From Sphingomonas sp. (GTDB lineage: Bacteria; Pseudomonadota; Alphaproteobacteria; Sphingomonadales; Sphingomonadaceae), in contig JAFIGU010000004.1 of NCBI GenBank assembly GCA_017849555.1, positions 19,203-83,202 on the forward strand: a stretch of 64,000 bases of DNA, written 5' to 3'. The notes below the pieces were generated by a model. It searched no databases and was not told the DNA's origin. It was given only the letters and a program-made list of their open reading frames with translations. Position 1 is the first letter of the stretch. Each line of letters opens with the position of its first letter. Positions 33,461 to 41,429 of this stretch are shown here, piece after piece. Position numbers and translations under genes: made by a program.

Positions 33461-33663
33461 CGCGGCAGCCGGAAAGCGGCGCGCCCGCGGCCCCGGCTTG
33501 CCGTTGCGATCGCGCGCGCAGTTGCTGGTACGACAATGTTTCGGGGGGCGGCTCGCTGCCGTGCCACTGCGCGTCGTGCCGGCGCGCCTTTCATATGGAG
33601 ATGCTCGCCGGGATCGCGATCGCCGCCGCATCCGCGGTGGTGATCGTGGCGATCGCTGGGTAA
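33457..33663 (+). CDS. Small Cys-rich membrane protein coupled to ferA
   Basis: A 68-aa ORF whose ATG overlaps the ferA stop (ATGA, 33457-33460). The first 45 residues hold Cys in a CRCDRARSC cluster and a CHCASCRRAFH cluster that could bind zinc. The last 22 residues (MLAGIAIAAASAVVIVAIAG) form one membrane helix with no positive tail, so the N-terminus is probably cytoplasmic. I do not recognise the family. The coupling to ferA argues it is made; its short length and lack of any known relative argue for caution. Confidence 0.45.
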   Translation: MTRQPESGAPAAPACRCDRARSCWYDNVSGGGSLPCHCASCRRAFHMEMLAGIAIAAASAVVIVAIAG

Positions 33664-33693
33664 AAAATGATCCGTTCGCCCTGGTTAGCATAG

Positions 33694-33725
33694 GCCGTCA
33701 TGCCGGATCTGATCGGCATGACGGC
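33694..33725. terminator. Hairpin between convergent ferA-side and ferB genes
   Basis: GCCGTCATGCCG (33694-33705), loop of 8, CGGCATGACGGC (33714-33725): a perfect 12-bp stem between the small gene stop (33663) and the ferB stop (33741). Likely bidirectional terminator. Confidence 0.65.
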
Positions 33726-33740
33726 ACGCGGGCGCTGCAA

Positions 33741-34571
33741 TCAGGCGCTGACCTTCGACTGGTCGTAGGCGCCGAGACCGGGCTTGTAGCTCTTTTCGTC
33801 GATGAACTGGCGGATGCCTTCCTTGCGGCCCTCCGACGGGTCGTGGAAATTGGCCGCTTCCTGCATCCGCACGAGATAATCCTCGGCTTCGTCATAGGTC
33901 ATCGCGCCGACGCGGCGCACCGCATCCTTGGCGAATTTGAGCGCGACCGGATTCTTCTGGAGCAGGATCGCCGCGACCTCGCGCACGCGCGCTTCGAGCC
34001 GTTCGAGCGGCACGCTCTCGTTGACGAGACGCATCGCCGCCGCCTGCTGGCCGTCGATCAGCTCGCCGGTCAATGTCAGCCACATCGCGTCGCGCATCGG
34101 CAGCAGGTCGACCACCACCTTGGTCACCCCGCCGCCGGGGAGGATGCCCCAGTTGATTTCCGACAGGCCGAATTTCGCTTCGTCGGCGCAGATCGCCAGA
34201 TCGCAGGAGAACAAGGGACCGAAGCCGCCGCCGAAGCACCAGCCGTTGACCATGGCGATCGTCGGCTTCTGATACCAGCGCAGCCGGCGGAACCAGCCAT
34301 AGCTCTCGCGCTGCGACTTGCGCACGCCGCGCAGCCCCTGCGCCTCGGTCTCGCGGAAATATTCCTTGAGATCCATGCCGGCCGACCAGGCCGCGCCTTC
34401 GCCGCCCAGCACCAGCACGCCCACGTCGTCACGATATTCGAGCTCGTCGAGCACCTCCATCATGCGGCGGTTGAGCGTGGGGCTCATCGCGTTGCGTTTT
34501 TCCGGGCGCGCGAAATTCACCCAGGCGATGCGGTCCTCGACCCGAAACGTAACGACCTGCTTCTCGCTCAT
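33741..34571 (-). CDS. ferB: Feruloyl-CoA hydratase/lyase (hydroxycinnamoyl-CoA hydratase-lyase)
   Basis: A 276-aa crotonase-fold enzyme matching HCHL of Pseudomonas fluorescens closely. Diagnostic stretches are RPEKRNAMSPTLNRRM, AWSAGMDLKEYFRE, PTIAMVNGWCFGGGFGPLF and FGLSEINWGI, which holds the catalytic Glu. EDYLVRM carries the substrate Tyr, and KSYKPGLGAYD closes the protein. It hydrates feruloyl-CoA and splits it to vanillin and acetyl-CoA. GGAGGAGAGG precedes ATG 34571. It converges on ferA instead of sharing its operon, unlike ferBA in SYK-6. Operator site I lies 27 bp upstream. Confidence 0.93.
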   Translation of the reverse strand: MSEKQVVTFRVEDRIAWVNFARPEKRNAMSPTLNRRMMEVLDELEYRDDVGVLVLGGEGAAWSAGMDLKEYFRETEAQGLRGVRKSQRESYGWFRRLRWYQKPTIAMVNGWCFGGGFGPLFSCDLAICADEAKFGLSEINWGILPGGGVTKVVVDLLPMRDAMWLTLTGELIDGQQAAAMRLVNESVPLERLEARVREVAAILLQKNPVALKFAKDAVRRVGAMTYDEAEDYLVRMQEAANFHDPSEGRKEGIRQFIDEKSYKPGLGAYDQSKVSA

Positions 34572-34597
34572 GACCTCTCCTCCGTGCGATCTGATAT

Positions 34598-34616
34598 ATG
34601 TATCATTGGCATACAA
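34598..34616 (+). promoter_or_regulatory. Shared 19-bp operator, site I
   Basis: ATGTAT CATTGGC ATACAA, 27 bp before the ferB start. This is the expected target in a FerC-type circuit. Confidence 0.7.
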
Positions 34617-34681
34617 TCGAGGCACTGTCCAGCGGCGCGGATGCGCGTATTCGGTCGGGCTTGGGCGGGTGACGGTTTGCG

Positions 34682-34987
34682 TCAGACGCGGTGGCGCAGC
34701 CGCCGCATCGTCGCCTCGCTCGTTTCGGCCGAGACGTTCTCGCCGGGCGGCGCGTGGCCGGCGATCCACACGCTATGATCGACCCATTCCCCGGTCGCGG
34801 GGTCGAACCCCGCGGCGCAGCGCACCAGGCCGCGTAACTGGCGCTGGAGATCGAGATGCAGCCGGACGAGTGCCTGTTGCGCGCCGAGCGGGAGCGGCTC
34901 GCGGAAGGCGAAGCGGCGCAGGCGATGCGCGTGCGCGGGACTTTCGACGGCCGCGACGAGCGAGAGGTGGGGGCGCGGCGCGGTCAT
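34682..34987 (-). CDS. Conserved-looking hypothetical protein at the end of the folate operon
   Basis: A 101-aa cytoplasmic protein that I do not recognise. ATG 34987 overlaps the folB stop (34984-34987, ATGA), so it is the fifth gene of metF-purU-folD-folB. Visible features are a basic, Leu-rich middle (LVRLHLDLQRQLRGLVRCAAGF), the motif DPATGEWVDHSVWIAGHAPPGE and an Arg-rich tail. There is no signal peptide or membrane helix. A role in folate or formaldehyde/formate handling is suggested only by position. Confidence 0.65.
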   Translation of the reverse strand: MTAPRPHLSLVAAVESPAHAHRLRRFAFREPLPLGAQQALVRLHLDLQRQLRGLVRCAAGFDPATGEWVDHSVWIAGHAPPGENVSAETSEATMRRLRHRV

Positions 34988-35334
34988 TGCGCGACGACGC
35001 GGACGCTGGCCAGCCCGGCGGCGAGCGCGCGCGGCTTCGCGACTGTCACCTCGGCCCTGGTGACCGCACCGAGCGCGAGGCAGCGTTCGGCGAGCATCTG
35101 CGCGAAGCTTTCGATCAGCGGCACATGCCGCGCGGCGAGGTCGGTCGCCTCGGCGACGATATGGCGATAATCGACCGTTTCCCCGAGCGTCGCGACGCGC
35201 GGCGCCCCCAGCGTGAGCGCGACACTCACCACCAGCGGCTGCCGCGCGCCGATTTCATGCGCATGCACCCCGATGTCGGCGTCGAGCGTGAGCGCGTCGA
35301 CGCGCACCTCGGTGACGGTGCGCGCGTCAGCCAC
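34984..35334 (-). CDS. folB: Dihydroneopterin aldolase family protein
   Basis: A 116-aa protein of the FolB/FolX fold. It has [23 protein letters not shown] at the N-terminus, ETVDYRHIV and [14 protein letters not shown], as in dihydroneopterin aldolases. The enzyme makes 6-hydroxymethyl-dihydropterin for folate synthesis. GTG start 35334 overlaps the folD stop by 8 bases. Placement in a C1 operon suggests extra tetrahydrofolate supply to support O-demethylation, although a pterin role in this context has not been shown. Confidence 0.83.
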   Translation of the reverse strand: MADARTVTEVRVDALTLDADIGVHAHEIGARQPLVVSVALTLGAPRVATLGETVDYRHIVAEATDLAARHVPLIESFAQMLAERCLALGAVTRAEVTVAKPRALAAGLASVRVVAQ

Positions 35335-36184
35335 GGCCCGCCGCCTCCGCCGCGCGCACGGTATTGGCGAGCAGACAGGCGATCGTCATCGGCCCCACCC
35401 CGCCGGGCACCGGGGTCGCGGCGCGCGCGTGGCCGAGCTCGTCGAACGCGGTGTCGCCGACCAGCCGCGCCTTGCCCGCGGTATCGGTCACGCGGGTGAT
35501 GCCGACGTCGATCACCACCGCGCCGGGCTTGACCCAATCGCCGCGCACCAGCCGCGGCGCGCCCGCCGCCGCCACGACGATATCCGCCGCGCGGACGATC
35601 TCGGGCAGCCCGCGCGTCGCGATATGCGTGACGGTCACCGTGCATTCGCGTTCGAGCAACAGCATCGCGACCGGCTTGCCGACGATATTCGACTTGCCGA
35701 TCACCACCGCGTTCAAGCCGCGATAATCGTCGATCACGCTGTCGAGCAGCATCATGCAGCCGAGCGGGGTGCAGGGGACGAGCCCGCCGGTGCCGGTGGA
35801 GAGGCGCCCGACATTGACCGGGTGGAAGCCGTCGACGTCCTTCGCCGGCGCGATCGCATCGAGCACGCGCGCGGCGTCGATCTGCGGCGGCAGCGGCAAT
35901 TGCACGAGGATGCCATGGACCGCGCGATCGGCATTGAGCCGCGCGATCAGCGCGAGCAGCGCGGCCTCGTCGGTATCGGCGGGCAGGCGATGTTCGAACG
36001 AGGCGATGCCGGCGCGCGCCGCCTCGGCGATCTTGCGCGCGACATAGACCTCGCTCGGCGCGTGATTGCCGATCAGCACCACCGCCAGCCCGGGGCGGAT
36101 TCCGTCGCCGACCAGCGCGGCGACGTCGGCGGCGATACGGTCGGTCAGCGCGCGCGCCATCGCGCGTCCGTCGATCGGTGTCAT
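35327..36184 (-). CDS. folD: Methylene-THF dehydrogenase/methenyl-THF cyclohydrolase
   Basis: A 285-aa bifunctional enzyme, usual length. Seen: SEVYVARK with the catalytic Lys, [42 protein letters not shown] and [12 protein letters not shown]. It oxidises 5,10-methylene-THF to 10-formyl-THF with NADP. In the scheme for methoxy-aromatics it follows metF and precedes purU. ATG 36184 lies 5 bases after the purU stop. Confidence 0.95.
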   Translation of the reverse strand: MTPIDGRAMARALTDRIAADVAALVGDGIRPGLAVVLIGNHAPSEVYVARKIAEAARAGIASFEHRLPADTDEAALLALIARLNADRAVHGILVQLPLPPQIDAARVLDAIAPAKDVDGFHPVNVGRLSTGTGGLVPCTPLGCMMLLDSVIDDYRGLNAVVIGKSNIVGKPVAMLLLERECTVTVTHIATRGLPEIVRAADIVVAAAGAPRLVRGDWVKPGAVVIDVGITRVTDTAGKARLVGDTAFDELGHARAATPVPGGVGPMTIACLLANTVRAAEAAGRG

Positions 36185-36189
36185 GCCGG

Positions 36190-37044
36190 TCAGCGGAAGA
36201 CGATCGTGCGGTGGCCGTTGAGCAGCACGCGATCCTGCAGATGCCACCGCACCGCTGCCGCGAGCACGCGGCGCTCGATGTCGCGGCCCTTGCGCACCAG
36301 ATCGTCGGGCGTGTCGGCGTGGCTGATCGGCTCGACATCCTGCGCGATGATCGGGCCTTCGTCGAGATCGGCGGTGACGTAATGCGCGGTCGCGCCGATC
36401 ATCTTCACCCCGCGGTCATAGGCCTGATGATAGGGCTTGGCGCCCTTGAAGCCGGGCAGGAAGCTGTGGTGGATGTTGATGCAGCGGCCCGACAGGAACG
36501 CCGCCATCTCGTCCGACAAGATCTGCATGTAGCGCGCCAGCACGACCAGATCGGCGCCGGTCTCTTCGACCAAAGCGCGGATCTGCGCTTCCTGCTGCGG
36601 CTTGGTGTCGCGCGTGATCGGCAGATGGTAGAAGGGCAGGTCGCCGATCAGCGAGATGTTGAGCGCGCTGCGCGGGTGGTTGGAGACGATCCCCACCACG
36701 TCCATCGGCATTTCGCCGATACGCTGGCGGTAGAGCAGGTCGCCGAGGCAATGATCGAATTTGGAGACCAGCATCAGCACCTTGAGCCGCTCGCCCGGCG
36801 CGCGCAGCGTCCATTCGGCGCCCATCTCGCCCGCGATTGGGGCGAATGCGGCGCGCAGCGCGTCGGCGGCGTCGGCGCGTTCCAGCTCGAACACGACGCG
36901 CATGAAGAAGCGGCCGGTGAGCCGGTCGTCGAATTGCTGCGCATCGGTGATATTGCCGCCCTGTTCGGCCAGGAAGCCGGCGACCCGCGCCACCAGGCCG
37001 GGCCGGTCGTCGCAGGACAGGCGAAGGATATAGCTGTCGGTCAT
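36190..37044 (-). CDS. purU: Formyltetrahydrofolate deformylase
   Basis: A 284-aa protein with an N-terminal ACT domain (residues 5-75, [21 protein letters not shown]) and a formyl-transferase domain with [43 protein letters not shown] and ADLDEGPII. It hydrolyses 10-formyl-THF to formate and THF, freeing the carrier for the next demethylation. ATG overlaps the metF stop (37041-37044). In SYK-6 the demethylation folate cycle also uses ligH; no formyl-THF synthetase is seen in this window. Confidence 0.95.
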   Translation of the reverse strand: MTDSYILRLSCDDRPGLVARVAGFLAEQGGNITDAQQFDDRLTGRFFMRVVFELERADAADALRAAFAPIAGEMGAEWTLRAPGERLKVLMLVSKFDHCLGDLLYRQRIGEMPMDVVGIVSNHPRSALNISLIGDLPFYHLPITRDTKPQQEAQIRALVEETGADLVVLARYMQILSDEMAAFLSGRCINIHHSFLPGFKGAKPYHQAYDRGVKMIGATAHYVTADLDEGPIIAQDVEPISHADTPDDLVRKGRDIERRVLAAAVRWHLQDRVLLNGHRTIVFR

Positions 37045-37910
37045 AGACGCGCCTCGTAAGCGTTGATCCATTCGACGGTGCGGGCGAGGCCGCCGAAGGG
37101 GTAGAAATGAAGCCGCACCGGCCCGTGCGCCGGGGTCAGCCGCGCCGCGAGCCGATCGACCAATTTGTCGGGGCCGGCGGTGCCGAGCAATTTGGTCAGC
37201 GATACGCCGTATTTGGTCATCACCGCCGCCGACGCACCGACCCCGCAATGCGCGGCGAAGCGCAACAAGGTCTTGATCCCGGCCGGCCCGGGGACGCCGA
37301 TCCGCACCGGGCAATCGATCCCGCGCGCGCGCAGTTGCTCCAGCCAGCGAATGAACGGATCGGCGTCGAAGCCGAATTGGGTGACGATCAGCGTCGCCAT
37401 GCCGCGCTGCGTGATCTCGGCGCGTTTCTCCTCCAGCACCGCCCAGCATTGCGCCTCGTCCATCGCGGGATGGCCTTCGGGGTGGCCGGCGATGCCGATC
37501 GCGGTGATGCCGTTCGCCTCGAACAGCCCGGTCGCGAGCAGCGCCATCGTATCGGCGAAAGGGCCGGCGGGAATTGGCGGGTCGCCCGCGACGAGGAACA
37601 TGCGTTTCGCGCCTGCCTCCGCGACGGTGCGGCGGACGATCTGTTCCAGCTCGTCGTGGCTCGCGATCCGTCGCGCCGAAAGGTGCGGCATCGGCTCGAA
37701 CCCGAGCGCGCGGACGTCGCGCGCGGCGTCGATCCGCGCGTCGATCGCCTCTCCGGGGAGGAAGGTGATCGCCACCGGGGTCTCGGGCGCGATCAGCGGC
37801 GCCGCTTCGGCGAGCGCAGCGCGATCCTTCGCCGTCATTTCGAGCGAGTAACCGTCGGTCATCGACAGCGGCGCGCGAGACCAGGCCGGGTGGATGACGG
37901 GAACGGTCAT
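37041..37910 (-). CDS. metF: Methylenetetrahydrofolate reductase
   Basis: A 289-aa TIM-barrel flavoenzyme, shaped like the SYK-6 MetF. Seen: SLEMTAKD with the conserved Glu, [46 protein letters not shown] and [17 protein letters not shown]. In ordinary metabolism it makes 5-methyl-THF; in methoxy-aromatic catabolism it runs in the oxidative direction, turning 5-methyl-THF from the O-demethylase into 5,10-methylene-THF. GAGAGGA precedes ATG 37910. It starts the C1 operon. The upstream gap contains a palindrome (37990-38009) but no clear copy of the shared operator. Confidence 0.88.
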   Translation of the reverse strand: MTVPVIHPAWSRAPLSMTDGYSLEMTAKDRAALAEAAPLIAPETPVAITFLPGEAIDARIDAARDVRALGFEPMPHLSARRIASHDELEQIVRRTVAEAGAKRMFLVAGDPPIPAGPFADTMALLATGLFEANGITAIGIAGHPEGHPAMDEAQCWAVLEEKRAEITQRGMATLIVTQFGFDADPFIRWLEQLRARGIDCPVRIGVPGPAGIKTLLRFAAHCGVGASAAVMTKYGVSLTKLLGTAGPDKLVDRLAARLTPAHGPVRLHFYPFGGLARTVEWINAYEARL

Positions 37911-37989
37911 AAGCGGTCCTCTCACGAAACGCGCGTCGGCGCTGTTTGGCGAGGGGATTAGAAGCCGCGGCTTGATTCGTATAGATGAA

Positions 37990-38009
37990 AAATTCGCAAA
38001 TGAGAATTT
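37990..38009. promoter_or_regulatory. Palindrome upstream of the folate operon
   Basis: AAATTC (37990-37995), 8 bases, GAATTT (38004-38009) in the 122-bp AT-richer gap between metF and pobA. It could be a regulator site or part of the promoter. It is distinct from the MarR-type motif. Confidence 0.35.
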
Positions 38010-38032
38010 ATGCCATCCGCGACCCCGTGCGC

Positions 38033-39208
38033 TCAGAGCGGCAGGCCGACGTAATTCTCCGCGATCGCGGTCTGCATCGCCTCGGATTGCGCCACATAAT
38101 CAAGCTCGCTGCTTTGCATGTGGTGGGCGAACGCGCCGTCCTCGGGGAAATGGTGCATCAGCTTGGTCAGATACCAGCTGAACCGCTCCGCCTTCCACAC
38201 CCGCGCCACCGCTTTGGCGGCGTAGTTCTGCAAACCGGTTTCGTCGCTGCGCCGATAATAGCCGATCAGCGCATCGGAGAGATAGGCGACGTCGGACGCC
38301 GCCAGGTTGAGGCCCTTGGCGCCGGTCGGCGGGACGATATGCGCGGCGTCCCCGGCGAGGAACAACCGGCCGTGGCCCATCGGCTCCGACACGAAGGAGC
38401 GCAGCGGGGCGATCGACATTTCCAGCGCCGGCCCGCGCGTCACGCCGTGGGCGGACAGCGGGTCGAAGCGGCGGGCGAGTTCATCCCATAGCCGCGCCTC
38501 GGGCCAGTTCTCGACGCGCTCGTCCCGCGGGACCTGGACATAATAACGGCTGCGCGTCGGCGATCGCATCGAGGCCAGCGCAAAACCGGCAGGGGTGCGG
38601 GCGTAGATCAGCTCGGGGTGGCACGGCGGCACGTCGGCGAGGATGCCGAGCCAGCCGAACGGATATTCATGCACATAGTCGCGCTGCACCCCGGCCGGGA
38701 TGGCCCGGCGCGCGACGCCGTGGAAGCCGTCGCAGCCAGCGATGAAATCGGCCTCGACGCAATGATCGCGTCCGTCTTTGCCGAAGGTGACGCGGGCGCG
38801 TGACGCGCCGATATCGTGCAGCGCGACATCCTTGGCCTCGAACACGATATCGAGCCCGCGCGCCGGCGCCGCCTCGATCAGGTCGCGGGTCACCTCGGTC
38901 TGGCCGTAGACCGTGACGTGGCACCCGATCAGCCGCGCGAGGTCGATGCGGATGATGCGATCGCCGTCGGCGAGGTTGAAGCCTTCCTCCTTCAGCCCGT
39001 GGGCGTTGAGGCCCGCATCGATCCCGAGCCGGTGGAGCAGATCGGTGGTCACCGTCTCGAGCACCCCGGCACGGATACGGCTTTCGACATGCGCGCGGGT
39101 CTGGCGTTCGAGGATCAGGCAATCGATCCCTTCGGCGCGCAGCAGATGACCGAGCAATAGCCCGGCCGGGCCGGCGCCGATGATCGCGACCTTGGTGGTG
39201 GCACGCAT
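38033..39208 (-). CDS. pobA: 4-hydroxybenzoate 3-monooxygenase
   Basis: A 391-aa class A flavoprotein hydroxylase (P. fluorescens enzyme 394 aa). Seen: the FAD motif VAIIGAGPAGLLLG, ESRIRAGVLE, GCDGFHG, and the second FAD motif LFLAGDAAHIVPPTGAKGLN. It converts 4-hydroxybenzoate, O2 and NAD(P)H to protocatechuate, the point where p-hydroxyphenyl and guaiacyl branches of lignin meet. GGAGAGG precedes ATG 39208. It is divergent from an AraC-type regulator, the usual pobR arrangement. Confidence 0.94.
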   Translation of the reverse strand: MRATTKVAIIGAGPAGLLLGHLLRAEGIDCLILERQTRAHVESRIRAGVLETVTTDLLHRLGIDAGLNAHGLKEEGFNLADGDRIIRIDLARLIGCHVTVYGQTEVTRDLIEAAPARGLDIVFEAKDVALHDIGASRARVTFGKDGRDHCVEADFIAGCDGFHGVARRAIPAGVQRDYVHEYPFGWLGILADVPPCHPELIYARTPAGFALASMRSPTRSRYYVQVPRDERVENWPEARLWDELARRFDPLSAHGVTRGPALEMSIAPLRSFVSEPMGHGRLFLAGDAAHIVPPTGAKGLNLAASDVAYLSDALIGYYRRSDETGLQNYAAKAVARVWKAERFSWYLTKLMHHFPEDGAFAHHMQSSELDYVAQSEAMQTAIAENYVGLPL

Positions 39209-39225
39209 CCAGCCTCTCCTTTTAG

Positions 39226-39300
39226 AGCATCGCGCCTGGAATCATGATCCACCCCGGCCTTCGCCGGGGTTGAGGGCAGATCGATTTGGCGCACGATGCT
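39226..39300. repeat. REP/MITE-like palindromic element in the pobA-pobR gap
   Basis: AGCATCG (39226-39232) and CGATGCT (39294-39300) bound a 75-bp imperfect palindrome. In its centre ACCCCGGC, loop CTTC, GCCGGGGT (39251-39270) forms an 8-bp hairpin. Sequences of this type occur as dispersed repeats in sphingomonads. It lies between the divergent promoters and could change their spacing. Confidence 0.4.
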
Positions 39301-39376
39301 ATCGCAAGGAACTTATCCGACGCGCCGGGCGGCGGTTCCAGTAACGGAGCGGTCAAATATCTGGTACTATCCAGAC

Positions 39377-40225
39377 ATGACGATCGCCGACGTGCCGCAT
39401 TTCCAGCTTTACGGTGAGGGCGGGAGCTTCGCCGACCCCGGCTTCGTCCATATCGAAACGATCGAGAGCCGCAGCCGCCTGACCGGGTGGGAGATCGGTG
39501 CGCACCGCCACGATACGCTCGATCAGCTGCTGGTGATCGCGGCCGGCGCGGTGGCGGTCACCTTCGAAGGGGTGAAAAGGTCGTTCGACGCCCCGGTGGT
39601 GATCCATGTCCCCGCCGGGATGATCCACGGCTTCTTATTCGACGAGGACGTCGACGGCGCGGTCATCACCTTTTCGACCGATCTGCGCGCATTGCTCGCG
39701 GCGGGGCAATCGGGGTTGGCGATCGTCGCGGATCGCCCGGTTGCGCAATGCCTGACGCGCGCGCAGGCCGAACGCTTCGGTCCTTTGGTCGGCGAACTCT
39801 ATCGGGAATGCTCGGGGCACGACCTGGGGCGGATCACCGCCGCGGGGTGGCTCGTCGGCCTGCTATTGGTGCAACTGACCCGTGCGGTCCGCGATTCGGC
39901 GCTGCCGTTGAGCGGGAACGATGATCGCGCGCGGCGCTTCCGGACGCTCGTCGACGATCATTTCCGCGATCATCGCACGATCGCTTTCTATGCCGCCAGC
40001 CTGGGCATGACCGAGCGGAGCCTGACGCGCTTCGTCCGCGCGCATTTCGGCTGCGCGCCGATGCATTATATCCACCGCCGGCTGGTGCTCGAGGCGCGGC
40101 GCCTGCTGATCTACGGCAACCACACGGTCGCCGGGGTCGCGGAGCAACTCGGCTTCGCTGACCCCTCCTATTTCAGCCGCTTCTATTACAGGATGACGCA
40201 GGAGCGGCCGTCCGCGACCCGATAG
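39377..40225 (+). CDS. AraC-family regulator, PobR-type
   Basis: A 282-aa protein: N-terminal cupin-like ligand domain (residues 30-110, IGAHRHDTLDQLLVIAAGAVAV and HVPAGMIHGFLFDED) and a C-terminal double HTH (about 185-280) with FYAASLGMTERSLTRFVRAHF and VAEQLGFADPSYFSRFYYRM. It is divergent from pobA, so activation of pobA by 4-hydroxybenzoate is the likely job, as for AraC-type PobR. ATG 39377 is the chosen start; there is no good ribosome site, so the true start could be upstream in the open frame or the message leaderless. Confidence 0.85.
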   Translation: MTIADVPHFQLYGEGGSFADPGFVHIETIESRSRLTGWEIGAHRHDTLDQLLVIAAGAVAVTFEGVKRSFDAPVVIHVPAGMIHGFLFDEDVDGAVITFSTDLRALLAAGQSGLAIVADRPVAQCLTRAQAERFGPLVGELYRECSGHDLGRITAAGWLVGLLLVQLTRAVRDSALPLSGNDDRARRFRTLVDDHFRDHRTIAFYAASLGMTERSLTRFVRAHFGCAPMHYIHRRLVLEARRLLIYGNHTVAGVAEQLGFADPSYFSRFYYRMTQERPSATR

Positions 40226-40249
40226 GGCCGTGGCGCTGGCGGCGTCCGC

Positions 40250-41326
40250 TCATTCCGCCGCTTCGTCGGTGATATGCGCCGGCATCCCCTTGGTCGGATA
40301 AAAGCCGTTGGCGCGTTGCTGATACACCGCGGCCTCGGCGCGCGGATTGTAGAATTGCCGATACCAGGCGCGTGCGCGGTGGAACGGCCCGTCGGTCGGC
40401 AGCCGCAGGATGTCAATCGCGGGCGCCTTGGTGCGCCAGATCGCGAAATCCTGCGAGAAGGCGGCCAGCCCGGTCGCGTGATAGGCCGCGTGCATCGCGC
40501 GGTCCGCCTCGGACGGCGGGGTGGCCTGGCCGCGGGTGATGATCCCGTGCCAGATGTGCGTGCGCCCGTCCTCGATCGGGGTGTGGAGGATGATCTGCAC
40601 CGCATCGGTCTCGCCGCCGAAGCGCGCGACGAGGATGCCGGGGCCGGTATAGACCGCATCGCTTTCGAGCAGCTCGTCGGCGCTGGTCATCGTCTCATGC
40701 CCGCCGCCCGAGCGCTGGCGCGCGACGACGCCGTCGAACGTATCGTCGAAATAAGCGAGCTTCATCCCGTGGATCGGGCCGAAATGGCGGGTGTCGGCGA
40801 TATTGTCGACCACCTCCTGCGGATGGACGTCGATCGTGCCGAGATCGTCATAATCGCATTGCACCCAATGCGGATCGTCCCATTCGGGAAGATCGGGCAG
40901 CGCATAATCGGGCGCGCCTTCCTCCGGGTCGTGCCAGATGAAGACGCAGCCATAGCGTTCCTCGACCGGAAAGGCGCGCAATTTGGCCGCGGCGGGGATC
41001 GGGCCGTCGAAATAAGGCACGTGATTGCAGCGGCCGTCTGGGCCGAAGCGCCACGCATGATAGGGGCAGCGGATCGAATCGCCCTCGACGCGCCGCGCGC
41101 CCTCGCCCGAGCTCTGCTCGGCGGCGAGATGCGCGCCCATGTGCGGGCAATAAGCGTCGAGCACGATCGCGCGCCCGGATTCGCCGCGATAGGCGACCAG
41201 ATCCCGCCCGAGCAGGCGCAACGCGCGCGGCGCGCGCGATATTTCCGCGGTGGTGGCGGCCATGAACCAGCCGCGCGGGAAGGTGAATTCGCCGAGCCGA
41301 TAGTCTTTGGTCGTTGCCACGGTCAT
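40250..41326 (-). CDS. Rieske non-haem iron oxygenase, catalytic subunit
   Basis: A 358-aa single-component alpha subunit. The Rieske cluster motif is CPHMGAHL followed by CPYHAWRFG, and the mononuclear iron triad begins with DNIADTRHFGPIH. The KshA/vanillate-demethylase-like group hydroxylates or O-demethylates aromatic or steroid rings and needs a separate reductase, which is not encoded nearby. ATG 41326 with GGAGAGG is used. It is divergent from an HTH regulator (41430). Substrate unknown; phenylpropanoid or steroid substrates are both possible. Confidence 0.85.
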   Translation of the reverse strand: MTVATTKDYRLGEFTFPRGWFMAATTAEISRAPRALRLLGRDLVAYRGESGRAIVLDAYCPHMGAHLAAEQSSGEGARRVEGDSIRCPYHAWRFGPDGRCNHVPYFDGPIPAAAKLRAFPVEERYGCVFIWHDPEEGAPDYALPDLPEWDDPHWVQCDYDDLGTIDVHPQEVVDNIADTRHFGPIHGMKLAYFDDTFDGVVARQRSGGGHETMTSADELLESDAVYTGPGILVARFGGETDAVQIILHTPIEDGRTHIWHGIITRGQATPPSEADRAMHAAYHATGLAAFSQDFAIWRTKAPAIDILRLPTDGPFHRARAWYRQFYNPRAEAAVYQQRANGFYPTKGMPAHITDEAAE

Positions 41327-41429
41327 CCTCTCCGTCGTTCTGGCTGAGGCGTAACTGGGCCGCTTCATCGGCAACGGCAATGATGATATTCGGAGACCGA
41401 TCGTCAAATGATAGGAAAGCGCTCACCAG

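Noticed and set aside
33498-34778. Long plus-strand frame over the ferB gene
   Set aside because: It overlaps ferB antisense, has no motifs and runs through a terminator-like hairpin.
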